A DNA stretch of 64,000 nucleotides from Perca fluviatilis. Its lineage: Eukaryota; Chordata; Actinopteri; Perciformes; Percidae. Of this stretch, positions 1 to 62,893 are shown one piece after another. Positions within the stretch are counted from its first letter, which is position 1; every line of letters starts with the position of its first letter. Under the pieces are notes generated by a model. That model saw only the letters and a program-made list of their open reading frames with translations, was not told where the DNA came from and made no database searches. The DNA lies in the NCBI RefSeq assembly GCF_010015445.1, contig NC_053114.1, positions 21,474,224-21,538,223 on the forward strand, written 5' to 3'. Both the position numbers and the translations under genes were made by a program.

Positions 1-1215
1 TTTTGACAACCTAGTTTAATGGAATGACGGTGACACAATGGAGCATGATGGTGCAGTGCCATGTTTTCTTCATTTCCTGCAAAAATGAAGGAGGAATCAC
101 ACCTGGGTCAAAACAGTGTTTTGTAAATAATTGCTATATGAGTTTGTTGTGTCACCAAGGACTTATGATAGACGGCCACACGCCGGCTGTGGCAAGAGGG
201 CAGATAGATGCAATGTTGAAATTCAATACTATCAGGTTGCTTTGGCCAATTTTAACACAACACTGAACATCTACATTTAAGATATATATTAAAGATGGCT
301 TGTTTTATATAAAAGGTGAATTCTGAACTAACCGGGAGAACCCTGAAGATGAGGACAGAAAGTTGTAGATAGTCTTGTAATTCCAGCCATAACGAGAGGT
401 GTATACATCCGGCAACGACCATGGTGGGCTCTGGGTACAACACAATTATAAACCATGTTTCTAAATGTTACTAAACCAATGCAGCCCTTCAAGAAGGCAG
501 AGCACCAATTAGGGAGGATGTCTCAAACAAGAAAATGCAACAGGAATTGGATGTAAAGCCTAGAGGCTCAGCTTTCTCCTCTGTGGTTTTCACTGCCACA
601 ACCAACAACCACAATTTCTAGTTGTCTCCAGACGTTTGCCTCCATGAGACCAGAATTAAAGGGAATTTAGAGATAGTACCATGATTCAACAACAGAGAAA
701 AAGATGCACGTGGTCTCAAAGCCTGGTCAACAGTGACCATTTGTTTATTTTTCTACACAAACATAACCATATCTTGCTCAACACATGGTATGGGGTGCCA
801 CAGAGCTCAGCTCTTTTCATACTCAAACTCAAAATCTTTTCCGTTTCTTGGAAAGCATTTAATGCATTGCAACAAACTGCTACAACTACGTCATCCAGCT
901 TCCAACTAGCTCATTGGCAAGCAAGCTTTCATTGTGGCTCACAAAAAAAAAAAAAAGGACTGTAACAATTATACTGTATGGATGAAAAGCCCAAGACAAA
1001 GCTTAGAATTAACCCATCAGCGAAAGTTGCCACAATTTTTTTTTAAATCCATAACCGTGTACCTCTGTATCCTCTTCTTGTCACTTCTTTCCCGCCCCCT
1101 TCCTCCCTCCCATCACCTCTCCTCTTATATATCTCTCTTTCCGAAATATCCCAAGAAGCGGCCGCTGTGGGATGCTGCCTAATGTGAGGGCTTTTTAATG
1201 CTATGTTAATTAAGG
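1..1215. other. pros1 3' UTR and downstream sequence
   Basis: No coding exon was recognised. On the minus strand the 3' UTR of pros1 must lie here. A possible AATAAA signal reads at 749-744 on the minus strand, which would give a 3' UTR of roughly 0.5 kb; this is unproven. Short open frames in this stretch have no recognisable family. Confidence 0.45.
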
Positions 1216-9239
<8,024 letters not shown>

Positions 9240-9396
9240 AGTCAAGCCGTTCTTCCTGCTAGGCCACGGTTTGGCTCAGAGTTAAAACTGGCTGCTGAGC
9301 ACAGAAAAACTTTATTCTTCCCGAAAGTGTTTTCGTAGAGACGGGGGGAGTGTAGGAGGCTGCCAGGAGGGGTCTGAGCGGAGGCAGCTAGGGAGC

Positions 9397-9446
9397 GCTG
9401 CACACCACACCACACACACTGCCCCCGCACATACACACACACACAC

Positions 9447-9493
<47 letters not shown>
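9397..9493. repeat. CA-rich microsatellite upstream of pros1
   Basis: Interrupted then pure (CA)n, 160-255 bp upstream of the pros1 start codon and probably in the promoter or 5' UTR. Confidence 0.95.
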
Positions 9494-9495
<2 letters not shown>

Positions 9496-9751
9496 TAGGC
9501 ATGTTGCTGCGTTGAGTGGCTCCCGGTTGAAATAAGCCAGAGAAAATGGTCTCTGAGTAAGTTTTGTATGTTTTCTAGTTCATTTTTATTATCTTGTCAT
9601 GCAAGGTGTTTAGTAGCATCCAGCTCGTAACACTAGCTAAGTAATGAGGACAGAAACGTTAAAGTCACACAACAAACTACAGGCCTGGCATACAGCCAAC
9701 CGCCATAATTACACTACATTTATTTGACAACTTTAGCTATATATACTAGCA

Positions 9752-10530
9752 GTGGTAGAAAATTAAGTCCGTTTACTCAAGTTCTGCAGGCCTACTAAAG
9801 CTGCAGTGGTAGCGAGCTACCTCTCCTCTGCCCGCAGTGCTCCCTCTCCCCTCTTCGTCGCCCGGTCAATCCATGCGCAGAACATACAGAACAGCCAATA
9901 GGAACGCGCTCTCTCTCTGAAATGACGTGTGATTGGGCAAAGTCCGACGGCTAGATTTTCTGAAAACAACGGCGCTGCTACAGTCTATGCTGAAAACCTG
10001 AAAACAAGCGGAGGTGCAGAAGTCTAGTTTTCTCTCAGACCACTTGAATTACAACATTCTGAAATATGATTATGTATATATATTTTTTCAAAATAAAGTG
10101 CCTACCACAGCTTGAAATACAGTTTTGAGGTAGGCCTACTTTTATGCTACTTTATACTTCAACACCCCTACATTTTAAAGAAAATATTTTACTTTTTACT
10201 CCACTACATTTCTTCGACTGCTTTAGTAACTAGCTACTTCAGAATTCAGATTATTAATACAAAATGTAATTCAACTGATATGATTATGTATTATTGAAGG
10301 TTAATCTACCCAGCAGTATATAAAGTAATTGAAATAAGCCCACCCTTACCAGCTGCAACATTAAGGCGATATAGGCTACACATTAATGCATCGATAAGTT
10401 ACTTTCCATATTCAGATTAATAGTACAAAATATAATAAACAAATAAATGATGATATGCTTATATCAATAAGACTTTTACTTGTAACAGAGTATTTCTGCA
10501 CTGCATGCTAGTTTACTTTTCTGAACAATG
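9752..10530 (+). mobile_element. hAT-like MITE (CAGTGGT ends) upstream of pros1, with a nested repeat
   Basis: It begins cagtggtagaaaattaagtc and continues, after an insertion at about 9795-10085, with tttttactccactacatttc and ttttacttgtaacagagtat. These words are typical of a common fish family that also has copies at 32350-33085 and 57205-57375. Confidence 0.55.
9795..10085 (+). repeat. Nested interspersed repeat
   Basis: Contains gtcaatccatgcgcagaaca, agccaataggaacgcgctct and tgaaatgacgtgtgattggg. I recognise this as a fish interspersed repeat, so its CCAAT words should not be read as pros1 promoter elements without evidence. It splits the surrounding CAGTGGT element. Confidence 0.5.
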
Positions 10531-11034
10531 CAACCATACAGTATCTCCACAATAAGACAAAAGAAGCTGCTGTACAGGCTACATGTTGATTCTCAGTGGG
10601 TTCAGCACTACTATTATGTACAGTGAATCACATGATTTGTTAATAATACCAAAAATATTGTTTTGGCACAAAAACATGGCTTTATGTTATGGTTGCTTGA
10701 ATGACATTGCAATTTGAATCCCATGTGCCATAATGTGTTGTGAAAGTCTGCAATTAATATTCTAAAAATGAATGCACTATGGTGCAAACTTATTAACATT
10801 TCTTCACATCTGATGTTCCAATGAAAGACTAGTATAAGTGTGGTCTTTCTTCAGCATTTACACAGACTGGCATAAGCATATATACATGCAGTAAATGCAA
10901 GACAAACTAGGACAAGGATTTGATTCGACATGACATCCATTTGAAGTTATGAAAAAGCCAATAGACCACAGTGGTAAATAGCTCGACATCATTTAGAAGG
11001 CATTTGTCTGAAATTGATTGTAGATTTTGGACTT

Positions 11035-11170
11035 TTCATGGAAGTAAAAGCACAGGTGAAAGAAATAACAATAATTAGTTCTGTTCCATTTGTCCGAATA
11101 AGCCCTACCAGGAATGTGCATATTCACTTATGTTATTAATTAGACCTGCGCTTTTCCTGGTATGTCATGT
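11035..11170. mobile_element. Short palindromic MITE
   Basis: The left arm holds aaaagcacaggtgaaagaaa and the right arm ttagacctgcgcttttcctg, which are inverted partners. The same arms occur around 30022-30075 and 30810-30880. Confidence 0.5.
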
Positions 11171-13432
11171 CAAAATGTATGCTGTGAAAAAGTTCTGGAA
11201 TAATTGATTCATAAAAGGCAAAACTTGGACCCAAACAATGGACACAAAGAAAACATATTATGTTTCTGCACCACAGCTAAACACACAATTTTACAAAACA
11301 AATCTTTGCTAATTGAAACAAAATGAAGCTTTTGATGTGTGTCTGTACAGTATGGTTAGGAGGCAGACTGCACCGTTTTACACAACGACAAAGACACCAC
11401 ATTTGCATTAATATTGGTTTCATTTAGTTATTCAGGGGGAAAAAACACATCACATTTTCACCATTCATTCAACTGTTTTATGTACATATATAACAGGCTT
11501 ATTTTAATACTTTTAAAATATTTGTAAAATACACTGTTCTCCCTTATAGTATGTGTTTATCCAAGGAGGAATTTCACTGCAAAAAGGTCAGCAGATGTGC
11601 GTTGATAATTTGATGGGCTTTTTGAGGGGTTGTTACTATTATTGCATGCTGAAACACCATAATTGCATAATCCCTTTTGTGGACTTCGGGGTGGAGGAGT
11701 TGCCGTTACTGTACTATCCAACTCAGCCGATGTTTCTGGGAACGTTTTGCTGAAAAAACAAATATGATTACCAAGTTAGGGATGAGAGACAGAGCGGTTT
11801 GGTGGTTAATACTTCAGTCCGAGTCTCCTCGCTCTTGGCAAAAAAACACGCAGTGCTGAGTTTCATAAACCTGAGGAGAGTTAGTGACTGGTGGAAACAA
11901 ACGCTCACCAAAGTTCAGAGGTTACAGCAGCGCTGCTCTCTTAATGTTTCAGCAATGTTATTACTGTGATACATACATAAAATGAGTGGGGACAATATAT
12001 TGGCAAAGGTTCCTTGACATGGAACAGTGGTTCTATACAAGAGGAAAGAGGAGATACACCATATCAGGCCAGAGTACAGTAACAGTGTTTCCACACTCCT
12101 ACTATAGTCTTTAGTATAATTACAGGCAGTGATTTTGTGTGGGACTCTGCCTTTCCTGACTTGTAACACTGGGGTAATTCAATTGGCAATACAACTCATC
12201 ATGTCAGTCACTCATGCACATACTGACAAATGCACACACACAAACACGCACATACGCACAAAACACACACACCACAGCCATTCGATTCAGGTACACAGCA
12301 AGATTTCTGTATGACAAGACAATAGAAAACAGAGTCAAACTGTTGAGAACCTTTCTTATAGTTCATAAATCAACACATTCGACAAAGAAAAAGATGTCAT
12401 CGGAATAATTGCTTGTCTGTTTTTAAAACAGTATAGGTTTTGAGATATATAAAAAAACATAACAAAACAATGACTTTTTTTTGTTTGCTTTTTAAAAAGA
12501 GAATTCTATAAAAGTGATGACTGGCACTGTTTGGGATCCTGTGATCACGGGAACACCCATGAGGCTACATAACCAGGTACTTAGATTTTGAAAATACAAA
12601 ATTTGTCGTCATGGTTTGCAGTCGTAGTCGCATAGAAGTGACTGTGGAGGCTACCGTCGCTGTGACTACAACTATTCTTCAAATGTACTGGTTTTGGCAA
12701 GAGTGAGCGCTGATGAATATGAAAGCCAATGCGATTGGTTGCCTTTAGGAAGCGTAGAACAACACAAAACAATAACAATAAATCCTGTACCTTTAACAGA
12801 TTCTGGGGTGCTTACCGGTAAGATTCACAGCAGGCAGTTTCTCAGAGGAATGCATATAAATAGGTTTAAAACTACAGGGCGCGCAAGTTTTCCAAAGTAA
12901 GAAAGAGCGAACTCACTAATAACTATCATTTCACAATCATAAGTTCAGACAAGACTGGTAAAATGTTAGTTAAACTAAAAACCATCCTCATTAATGAGCT
13001 GTGCTAACATGTAGTTTCTGGTTTGACAGTTGAAGGGATAGTTTGGCTTTAACAACTTTTTCTACTTACACAGCGTGAAACATACATATGCCTTTAATAT
13101 GTCTGCATGCAGTTTGAGGGTGTGTTAAATGCTGATCTTAGCCAAGCTGAGGCTCAATTAGTGGACGTCAGGAACAAATATCAGCACCTCTTAAAAGCAG
13201 CAAAATACACGGTTTTCCATTCATATGAACCTGCAACTGAATTAATGAAATGTTTCCAATATGGATGTGTGTGCATGCTAACCAAGGTTGGACTACCAAC
13301 TGGGCAAAATGGGCAACTGCCCAGGGCCCCAGACCTACAGGAGCCCAAAGGCTCTAGGTTCAGCATGTGGAAAATTGTAATTTTCTTAATTACAAAATGT
13401 GTTTATTAATCCTTTATCCACATTTCATACTA

Positions 13433-13882
13433 TATACACTCCATGGCCAATTTATGTATCCATGTACATTCTAATGCAATCCAATACATAAAGTCTACTT
13501 TAATGATGCCTATAATGTTCAGGTTTTTTTGACACTGTCATAGAGGCGTCATTTAGTTATATGTTTATTATTGAGTTCACAGTTAGAGATGAGGTTGTTC
13601 TGAACTGCATTATATTCAGAGGTGTTTATTTTGCCCAACTCATGAACTGTATGTAAATACGGACCAAAAGAAAATAGAAACACCTCTCAATAATATGTAG
13701 TCCAGAACAACACAACCTTTAACTCTGAACTCAGTAAGAAAAAAAAAAAATCAATTGACACATTTCTGACAATGTCACCAAAAAAGAAACATTATAAAGT
13801 TTGTCAAGGCTGAATTTATGACAGAGCGGATTTGCAATAGATTGTACCGGTGTACTTAATAAAGTGGTCGCTGAGAGGATAT
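13433..13882. mobile_element. Palindromic Tc1-type MITE between pros1 and rasa3
   Basis: Ends are imperfect inverted repeats: atacactccatggccaattt on the left, cttaataaagtggtcgctga on the right, resembling Tc1 termini. The inner arms are also inverted: ttattgagttcacagttaga with tttaactctgaactcagtaa, and cagaggtgtttattttg with agaaacacctctcaat. The whole element can fold into one long hairpin. It probably lies in or just beyond the rasa3 3' UTR. Confidence 0.7.
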
Positions 13883-15243
13883 TGTTAGCACAATATTATT
13901 TCCTGTTTATATTGTGGTTTCACAATGCGTTTTACTGAATATATTTGTGATTATGCACAAATTTGCAATTCAAGATTGTGGGAGTTAACAGGGGCCCACA
14001 ACACGCACAATTTTACCCTGAGCCCCTCGTGGGTTAATCTGGCCTTGATACCAACAGAAACTGGTTCCGCAGTTGGACATTATATAATATCCTTTGTTCA
14101 TCGATGGAGATCAAGATGGAGTTTAACTTAATAGCCATCCAGTGTATTTTGTCTTACTTTAGAGGAGCTGCAACTTGAAACCCATGAAGACAGAAAAAAG
14201 GCATCAATGGGTTTGTCTGACTCCGTGTAAGAACTCTCCAAAAAAGCTATTCCTTCAACCCAGGTACTGGCTGCACAGGAGCATGATATCCAACCACAAC
14301 AGAACAGGGCTTCAAATGAAACGTGAAAACTTTAACCTATACATGTGTTAGCACATTGATGATAAGGATTAATAATGAAATGAGGGATAAAATTGATAGA
14401 TAACATTGATGACATCAAGCTGCTCCCGGCTGTGCTTGGTCCCAACAATCACTTCTTGTGTGCCCTCGACCTTCACAGCCTTCCTGAGGAGGTTGGGGAC
14501 AAAAAAAACAAAAACAAAAAAACATACGGACAACACTACCAAAAAGGGAAAAATGACAGTCCTTCCTACCTTATGAAGTGAAATACAACGGAACATTTCA
14601 ACAATTAAAATAACCAAATACAAATCAAACAGATAAAATAAGCTTTTTGAAAGTGTGCTGCGAGGCTTGTTCATCCATAGATTCAGAGGCGATTAAAGTG
14701 CGTGTTGGTCACTGTCAAAACTGTCCAGTGAAAACGTATGCTTGTTTCTTTCATCACACATCACAGACAGGAGACCTACATAGATGTATGGTATGATTAT
14801 CTCTTCATTTGTATCCCTCCTTTCCTCCACAACTGTTCTGATCTGAGGTCTGTTCTCCAAATTTGGAGTGATGCAGCTTGAGACACTGCAAAGAAAAAGT
14901 CCATCTACACAGCTCGTTCAGTCTGGTATTGACTCTTAAAAGTTATTCTCCTTAAAGCGAAACAAATAAGCCAGTCAGGTGACACTCATTTCTGAAACAG
15001 CTTCACTTAGCTTCCTGAAAAGTCTTTAAAAAGTGAAATATTCTCTTTGAAGAATGGATACATTGCATTGGAAATAACTCAAATGATCTCACCATAATGA
15101 CTTTTTTTAAAATCTTGTTTTAAGGAGAAAAAAAAAAGATTTAAAACTGAATACTAGAAATGGAGCATTGTTAAGATGGATTTTCTTTGCAGTAAAGGAA
15201 ATATTCCGGCTGGTTCTGGGCATCATAGAAACTGTACACAGGG

Positions 15244-59138
<43,895 letters not shown>

Positions 59139-59515
59139 GCTTTCCCCGTGGCTCTTTCCCTTTTGAAAACTAGATTAAGACAGTCCTCCACGGTGGTCGG
59201 TTCTGGCCTCTCCAGCGCACGGATAATCCAGGGGTTTTGCACATCTATGCACTCCGGACAGCGATTACACTCCGGTCCCGATCACTGCTTCTGCTGCTGG
59301 CTGAGAACAAGCGGGCAGATTCAGCTTCAGACCCGCAGCAGCAGCAGCAGCGGCGACAGTGGAGGTGTGGCTCCACACAACACCGCCCACACATAAGTAT
59401 GGAGGGTGATCTGTGCCACAAACAGAAGGCGGAAAGGAAGTGGTGTCATTGACGAAATGAAAGACAGCCCAAGTGCCGCCCACTAGGGGCGACCTGACTA
59501 GCTCACCCCATGTAG
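59139..59515 (-). promoter_or_regulatory. rasa3: rasa3 5' UTR and putative promoter
   Basis: Sequence immediately upstream of the rasa3 ATG is richer in G+C and CpG than its surroundings. On the coding strand it has a short (CTG)n run (59334-59352 on the plus strand) and GC-box-like gggcgg words (near 59383-59388 and 59474-59480). No TATA box is evident. The transcription start was not determined. Confidence 0.5.
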
Positions 59516-59975
59516 TTCAGGTTCAGGTTCAGGTTCAGGTTCATTTATTTGTACCCGTAGCCGTCGATTGGACGGCAGATACTGGAACTCATAATACAGC
59601 GGATGAAGCTGGTCACTCAGGATGGAAATACCCATGCCTAGTATACAGCGAAGCTGGGTTCAGTAGTGGTTCCCCAATCAACCTACTGGACCATTTCACA
59701 ATCTGGTTAATAGAGTTCCGGCTCTTTAAAGTTAAGTTCCCGTACCAAGACAGCAGAGAAAAAGAGAGTACGGATTCAATAAAAGCACGATAAAACATAC
59801 TCAACAATGTTTTCTCAATTTGAAATTTGTTTCCTTAAAAAGAACAGACGTTGATGCCCCTTTTAACACACCGTTTCACAGTTGGCTTCAAAACTCAGCT
59901 TTGAATCAATGATTGTCCCAAGGTATTTGTGAGACTGCACACACTCCACTGGTTCACCCTTGGATGTAGGCTGAG
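59516..59975 (-). mobile_element. L2-like LINE 3' fragment upstream of rasa3
   Basis: On the minus strand, remnants of reverse-transcriptase coding read YLGTIIDSKLSFEANCETV, then after frameshifts SMFYRAFIESVLSF, LTLKSRNSINQIVKWSSRLI and GEPLLNP. It ends in four (GAACCT) units (plus strand 59516-59542). It is related to the fragment at 34035-34645, 5'-truncated, and inactive. Confidence 0.8.
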
Positions 59976-59979
59976 TCCT

Positions 59980-60075
59980 TGGCAGCGGCCCGGGGGTTCG
60001 TCCCTCCTCTCTCTCCCCTTTCCTGTCTTCAAGCTATCCTGTCCATTAAAAGGCCATAAAAAGCCCATAAATAAA
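59980..60075 (+). mobile_element. SINE 3' part
   Basis: Holds a B-box-like ggcccgggggttcgtccctc, then ctctcccctttcctgtcttc and aaaggccataaaaagcccat. The same structure as the SINE at 30651-30806, lacking the 5' head. Confidence 0.65.
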
Positions 60076-60121
60076 ACAAAATATTTTTAAAAATTGCTGC
60101 CCACTCTCACAAACATATAAT

Positions 60122-60570
60122 AGGCTCGTTCGAGATGAGCCAGGCCTGCGCAGTTGCTTATCACTGACTGCACCGACCCAGGCGGACCCAGGGCTTGACG
60201 GGAAATGCCTGGCTCTCAGCTGATCAAACAGCTGATTGGCTCAGAATCAACTCAACATGATGACGTTTTATAAATTATAAACTTTTTATTGTTTTTTAAT
60301 TGGAGGGATTTTAATTGCTATATGTCTAATCTAAAGGCTTATTCTGTTCAGAACATACGTTGTGTGGCTGATAGTGATAGTGACGTTTAAAAGTCAGAGA
60401 GACTAAATCCCTTCAGATTACAGATCATCTACAGTCTGTTGTATATTTACATCAGCAACAGATTGCATGTAGAGCATTTTAACAGCTACTCTGTCTTAAT
60501 AAAACAACTGGAGACTGTGTACAAGCTGATATATGGGTCTGGCGAGGCGCAGTTCATCTCGAACGAGCCT
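60122..60570. mobile_element. MITE with perfect 17-bp inverted termini
   Basis: 449 bp. The left end aggctcgttcgagatga is exactly the reverse complement of the right end tcatctcgaacgagcct. No coding capacity. The target duplication is ambiguous; aat stands on both sides. Confidence 0.75.
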
Positions 60571-62139
60571 AATAAAATAAATAAATACAAATTAATCATG
60601 TGGCAACTTACCAACAAGTTAACCATTATTTAGCTATATGGCAGAAATGCATGTTATTAAGATACGATATAACTTGATTTATCCCAAACCATCTTGCAAG
60701 TTGCAGCACAGTAGGGAAACATACAAATATATAGAGTGCAAATATAAACTATAACATGTCAAATATCAATGAGGTGTAAATCCCAAAATATACACAGTCC
60801 TAAAAATATAAACTGGTTAATGGTAATGTGCAAATATGATATTGCACACAACTTGCCAATGAAAATTCCCTTCATAAAAATGCTCTAAAATATATTATAG
60901 GCTCAAGATTTCTGTGTTGTGGTCATATCCCTGGAAACCACTGAGGTCTTAAGTCCTGTCTCGCAACATATTTTAACCCCTTACAGCCCAGGGTTCTTGC
61001 ACACTTGCTGTATGACAGTGAGCACTTTCAGGCATGTCACAGAATTTATTTATTTTTTTGTCATGCCCTCTTTGGAATCCCAACCAAATTCATGACCTCC
61101 GTACCACCCCACTCCTGGTTAACCAGTTTAATTTTAAGCAACCAATAACAACATTGATGAAAGGAGCAATAAAACAAGCATTATCTAATGTTGTGAATAT
61201 GAACGGGTTCTTCACTAGTGTTTCTCATGAGTTACTGCTGTGCAAATGAAAAATATTAAATGTTTTCCAAATCACCTAAACAGTTTTAGACAAAATATGT
61301 TGACAGTGAGAGCTAGATATCCTTTGTCATATTTTAGATTTAACTGACATATTTGCTCAATAAATACATATGCTAGAATATATTTATATATGCAAGAATA
61401 AATATATGCGATAATGTAAATATTGATCATCCAGAGCTCCTTTTTTAAAGGAAAAAAATAAGTTTCTATATTTGTTCATGCCGGCCACTTATATCAATCA
61501 TTGATGAGGTGACAAAATGCCTTTTCTTTTCTTTCTCTTCAGTTTTTTCATATGACTGACACTACTGGGTAAATGAGAATAGCTAATTTCTCAAAACAGT
61601 GTTCAGGACAGGATGCCATGTCTAGTGCCGAATGGCCACAATATGTATAGTTATGAGAGGTGTTGTATTGGTTTTGTGATTAAAAGTGAATCTTCTCACT
61701 TAATAGCAAGAGCAATATGCAAACAAGCAACTTTATTTTGTAATATTGGCAGCAGCTACCAAACACATCAAACTGCCATGTCTCTATGTTGTCATGTTGA
61801 AATATTTGACACAAAAAAAGCAGCAATAGTGTTGTGGATGACACTGATCCTTCTCTTCATGCTCCTCTTTGGCATTGATCGCCCCTCATACAAGGCTTCA
61901 ACGTTACTGCTCCTCTTTGACATTAATCGCCCTTCATAATCTCTACAACGTCATGAGGATAGCTAGACTCTGAATTGACAAGAACTAGCTCGTTCTCTTA
62001 TAGTGTTTTTTATCAACATACAAAATTATAGTTCCAAAATAACTTGCCATAGTATTTGATGCCATTCCATCAGGCACAATAATGCTTTTTAGAAATACAG
62101 GCAGACCTCCACCTACGTTCGCCTCGCTCCCCAATACAG
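60571..62139. other. Unassigned intergenic sequence
   Basis: AT-rich with no recognisable gene. The open frames at 61034-61249 and 61613-61939 match no family I know. A 48-bp-spaced tandem duplication lies at 61861-61938. Confidence 0.5.
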
Positions 62140-62893
62140 CCAGTCACCAGTTGGAAAAACTCTCTCAACATCCTCAAAATAATAATAAGAACATACATGC
62201 CTTGTTTCAGAAAGAAATTGTATCTATTCCACATGTTATGTCATATTGGAACCAGTTTGTAAATGACATTGACTGGAAAAAAGTACCTGGCTGTGAACTA
62301 GGTGAAGGAAGTGTTGTTTAGAATAATTAACAAATATTACCCTGCTAATCACTATATGGTTACATTTAAAAGAGAAATAAATACAAATTGTTATTTCTGT
62401 GAAGACCCCCCCAGAAACAGTTTTGCACCTCTTTTGGCAATGTTCACACACCAAAACATTCTGGCAAAACTTCAGCTGATTTACCATTGACCATATCTAT
62501 AAAGATATTGTTTTAATGTGGGAGAATGTGGTATTTTGTTTTTACAAAAGTCAAAGAAAAGAAAAGAATTTTATAATACATTTGTTAATTCTAATGGCAA
62601 CAATTCCACATTCATAAATGTAAATTCAGCAGTATAAAAACATACTTTATACTTTTCCTCCATGAGTTTGAACATTACATCCATTTAATTTTGAAATCCC
62701 ATAACAAAAAGGCTTTATAAACATTTGACATATGGACCTCTCATAATATCCTAATGTAATATAGGCTACCCCTGGCAATGTTGTTTTTCTTATTTATGTC
62801 CTTTGTATACCTGTATACTGTTCTGTATACCTCTGTATGATTCTCTGTATACTTTTCACTTGTCTGAGTAATAAAGAATAAAAAAAAAAAACT
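62140..62893 (+). mobile_element. L1/Tx1-like LINE 3' fragment with poly-A
   Basis: Broken frames encode SYWNQFVNDIDWKKV, then FRIINKYYPANHYMVTFKRE and INTNCYFCEDPP, typical of the C-terminal end of an L1-type ORF2 with its Cys motif. It ends with gagtaataaagaataaaa and a poly-A run at 62880-62892. Confidence 0.8.

Larger units (their letters stand above)
9240..15243. other. pros1 upstream region and rasa3 3' UTR
   Basis: No coding exon was found. Both genes read leftward, so this interval contains the rasa3 3' UTR (from 15243 down) and the pros1 promoter and 5' UTR (from 9240 up). I could not place the rasa3 polyadenylation site: several AATAAA-like words exist on the minus strand, for example near 13402-13407, some of them inside a MITE. 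Repeats in the interval are listed separately. 11200-13000 shows no repeat I recognise and may be 3' UTR. Confidence 0.5.

Noticed and set aside
9795..10085. CCAAT-containing proximal promoter of pros1
   Set aside because: The segment looks like an interspersed fish repeat nested in another repeat, so the CCAAT words are not evidence of a promoter.
61613..61939. 108-codon open frame
   Set aside because: No recognised family. It contains a tandem duplication and lies in transposon-rich intergenic sequence.
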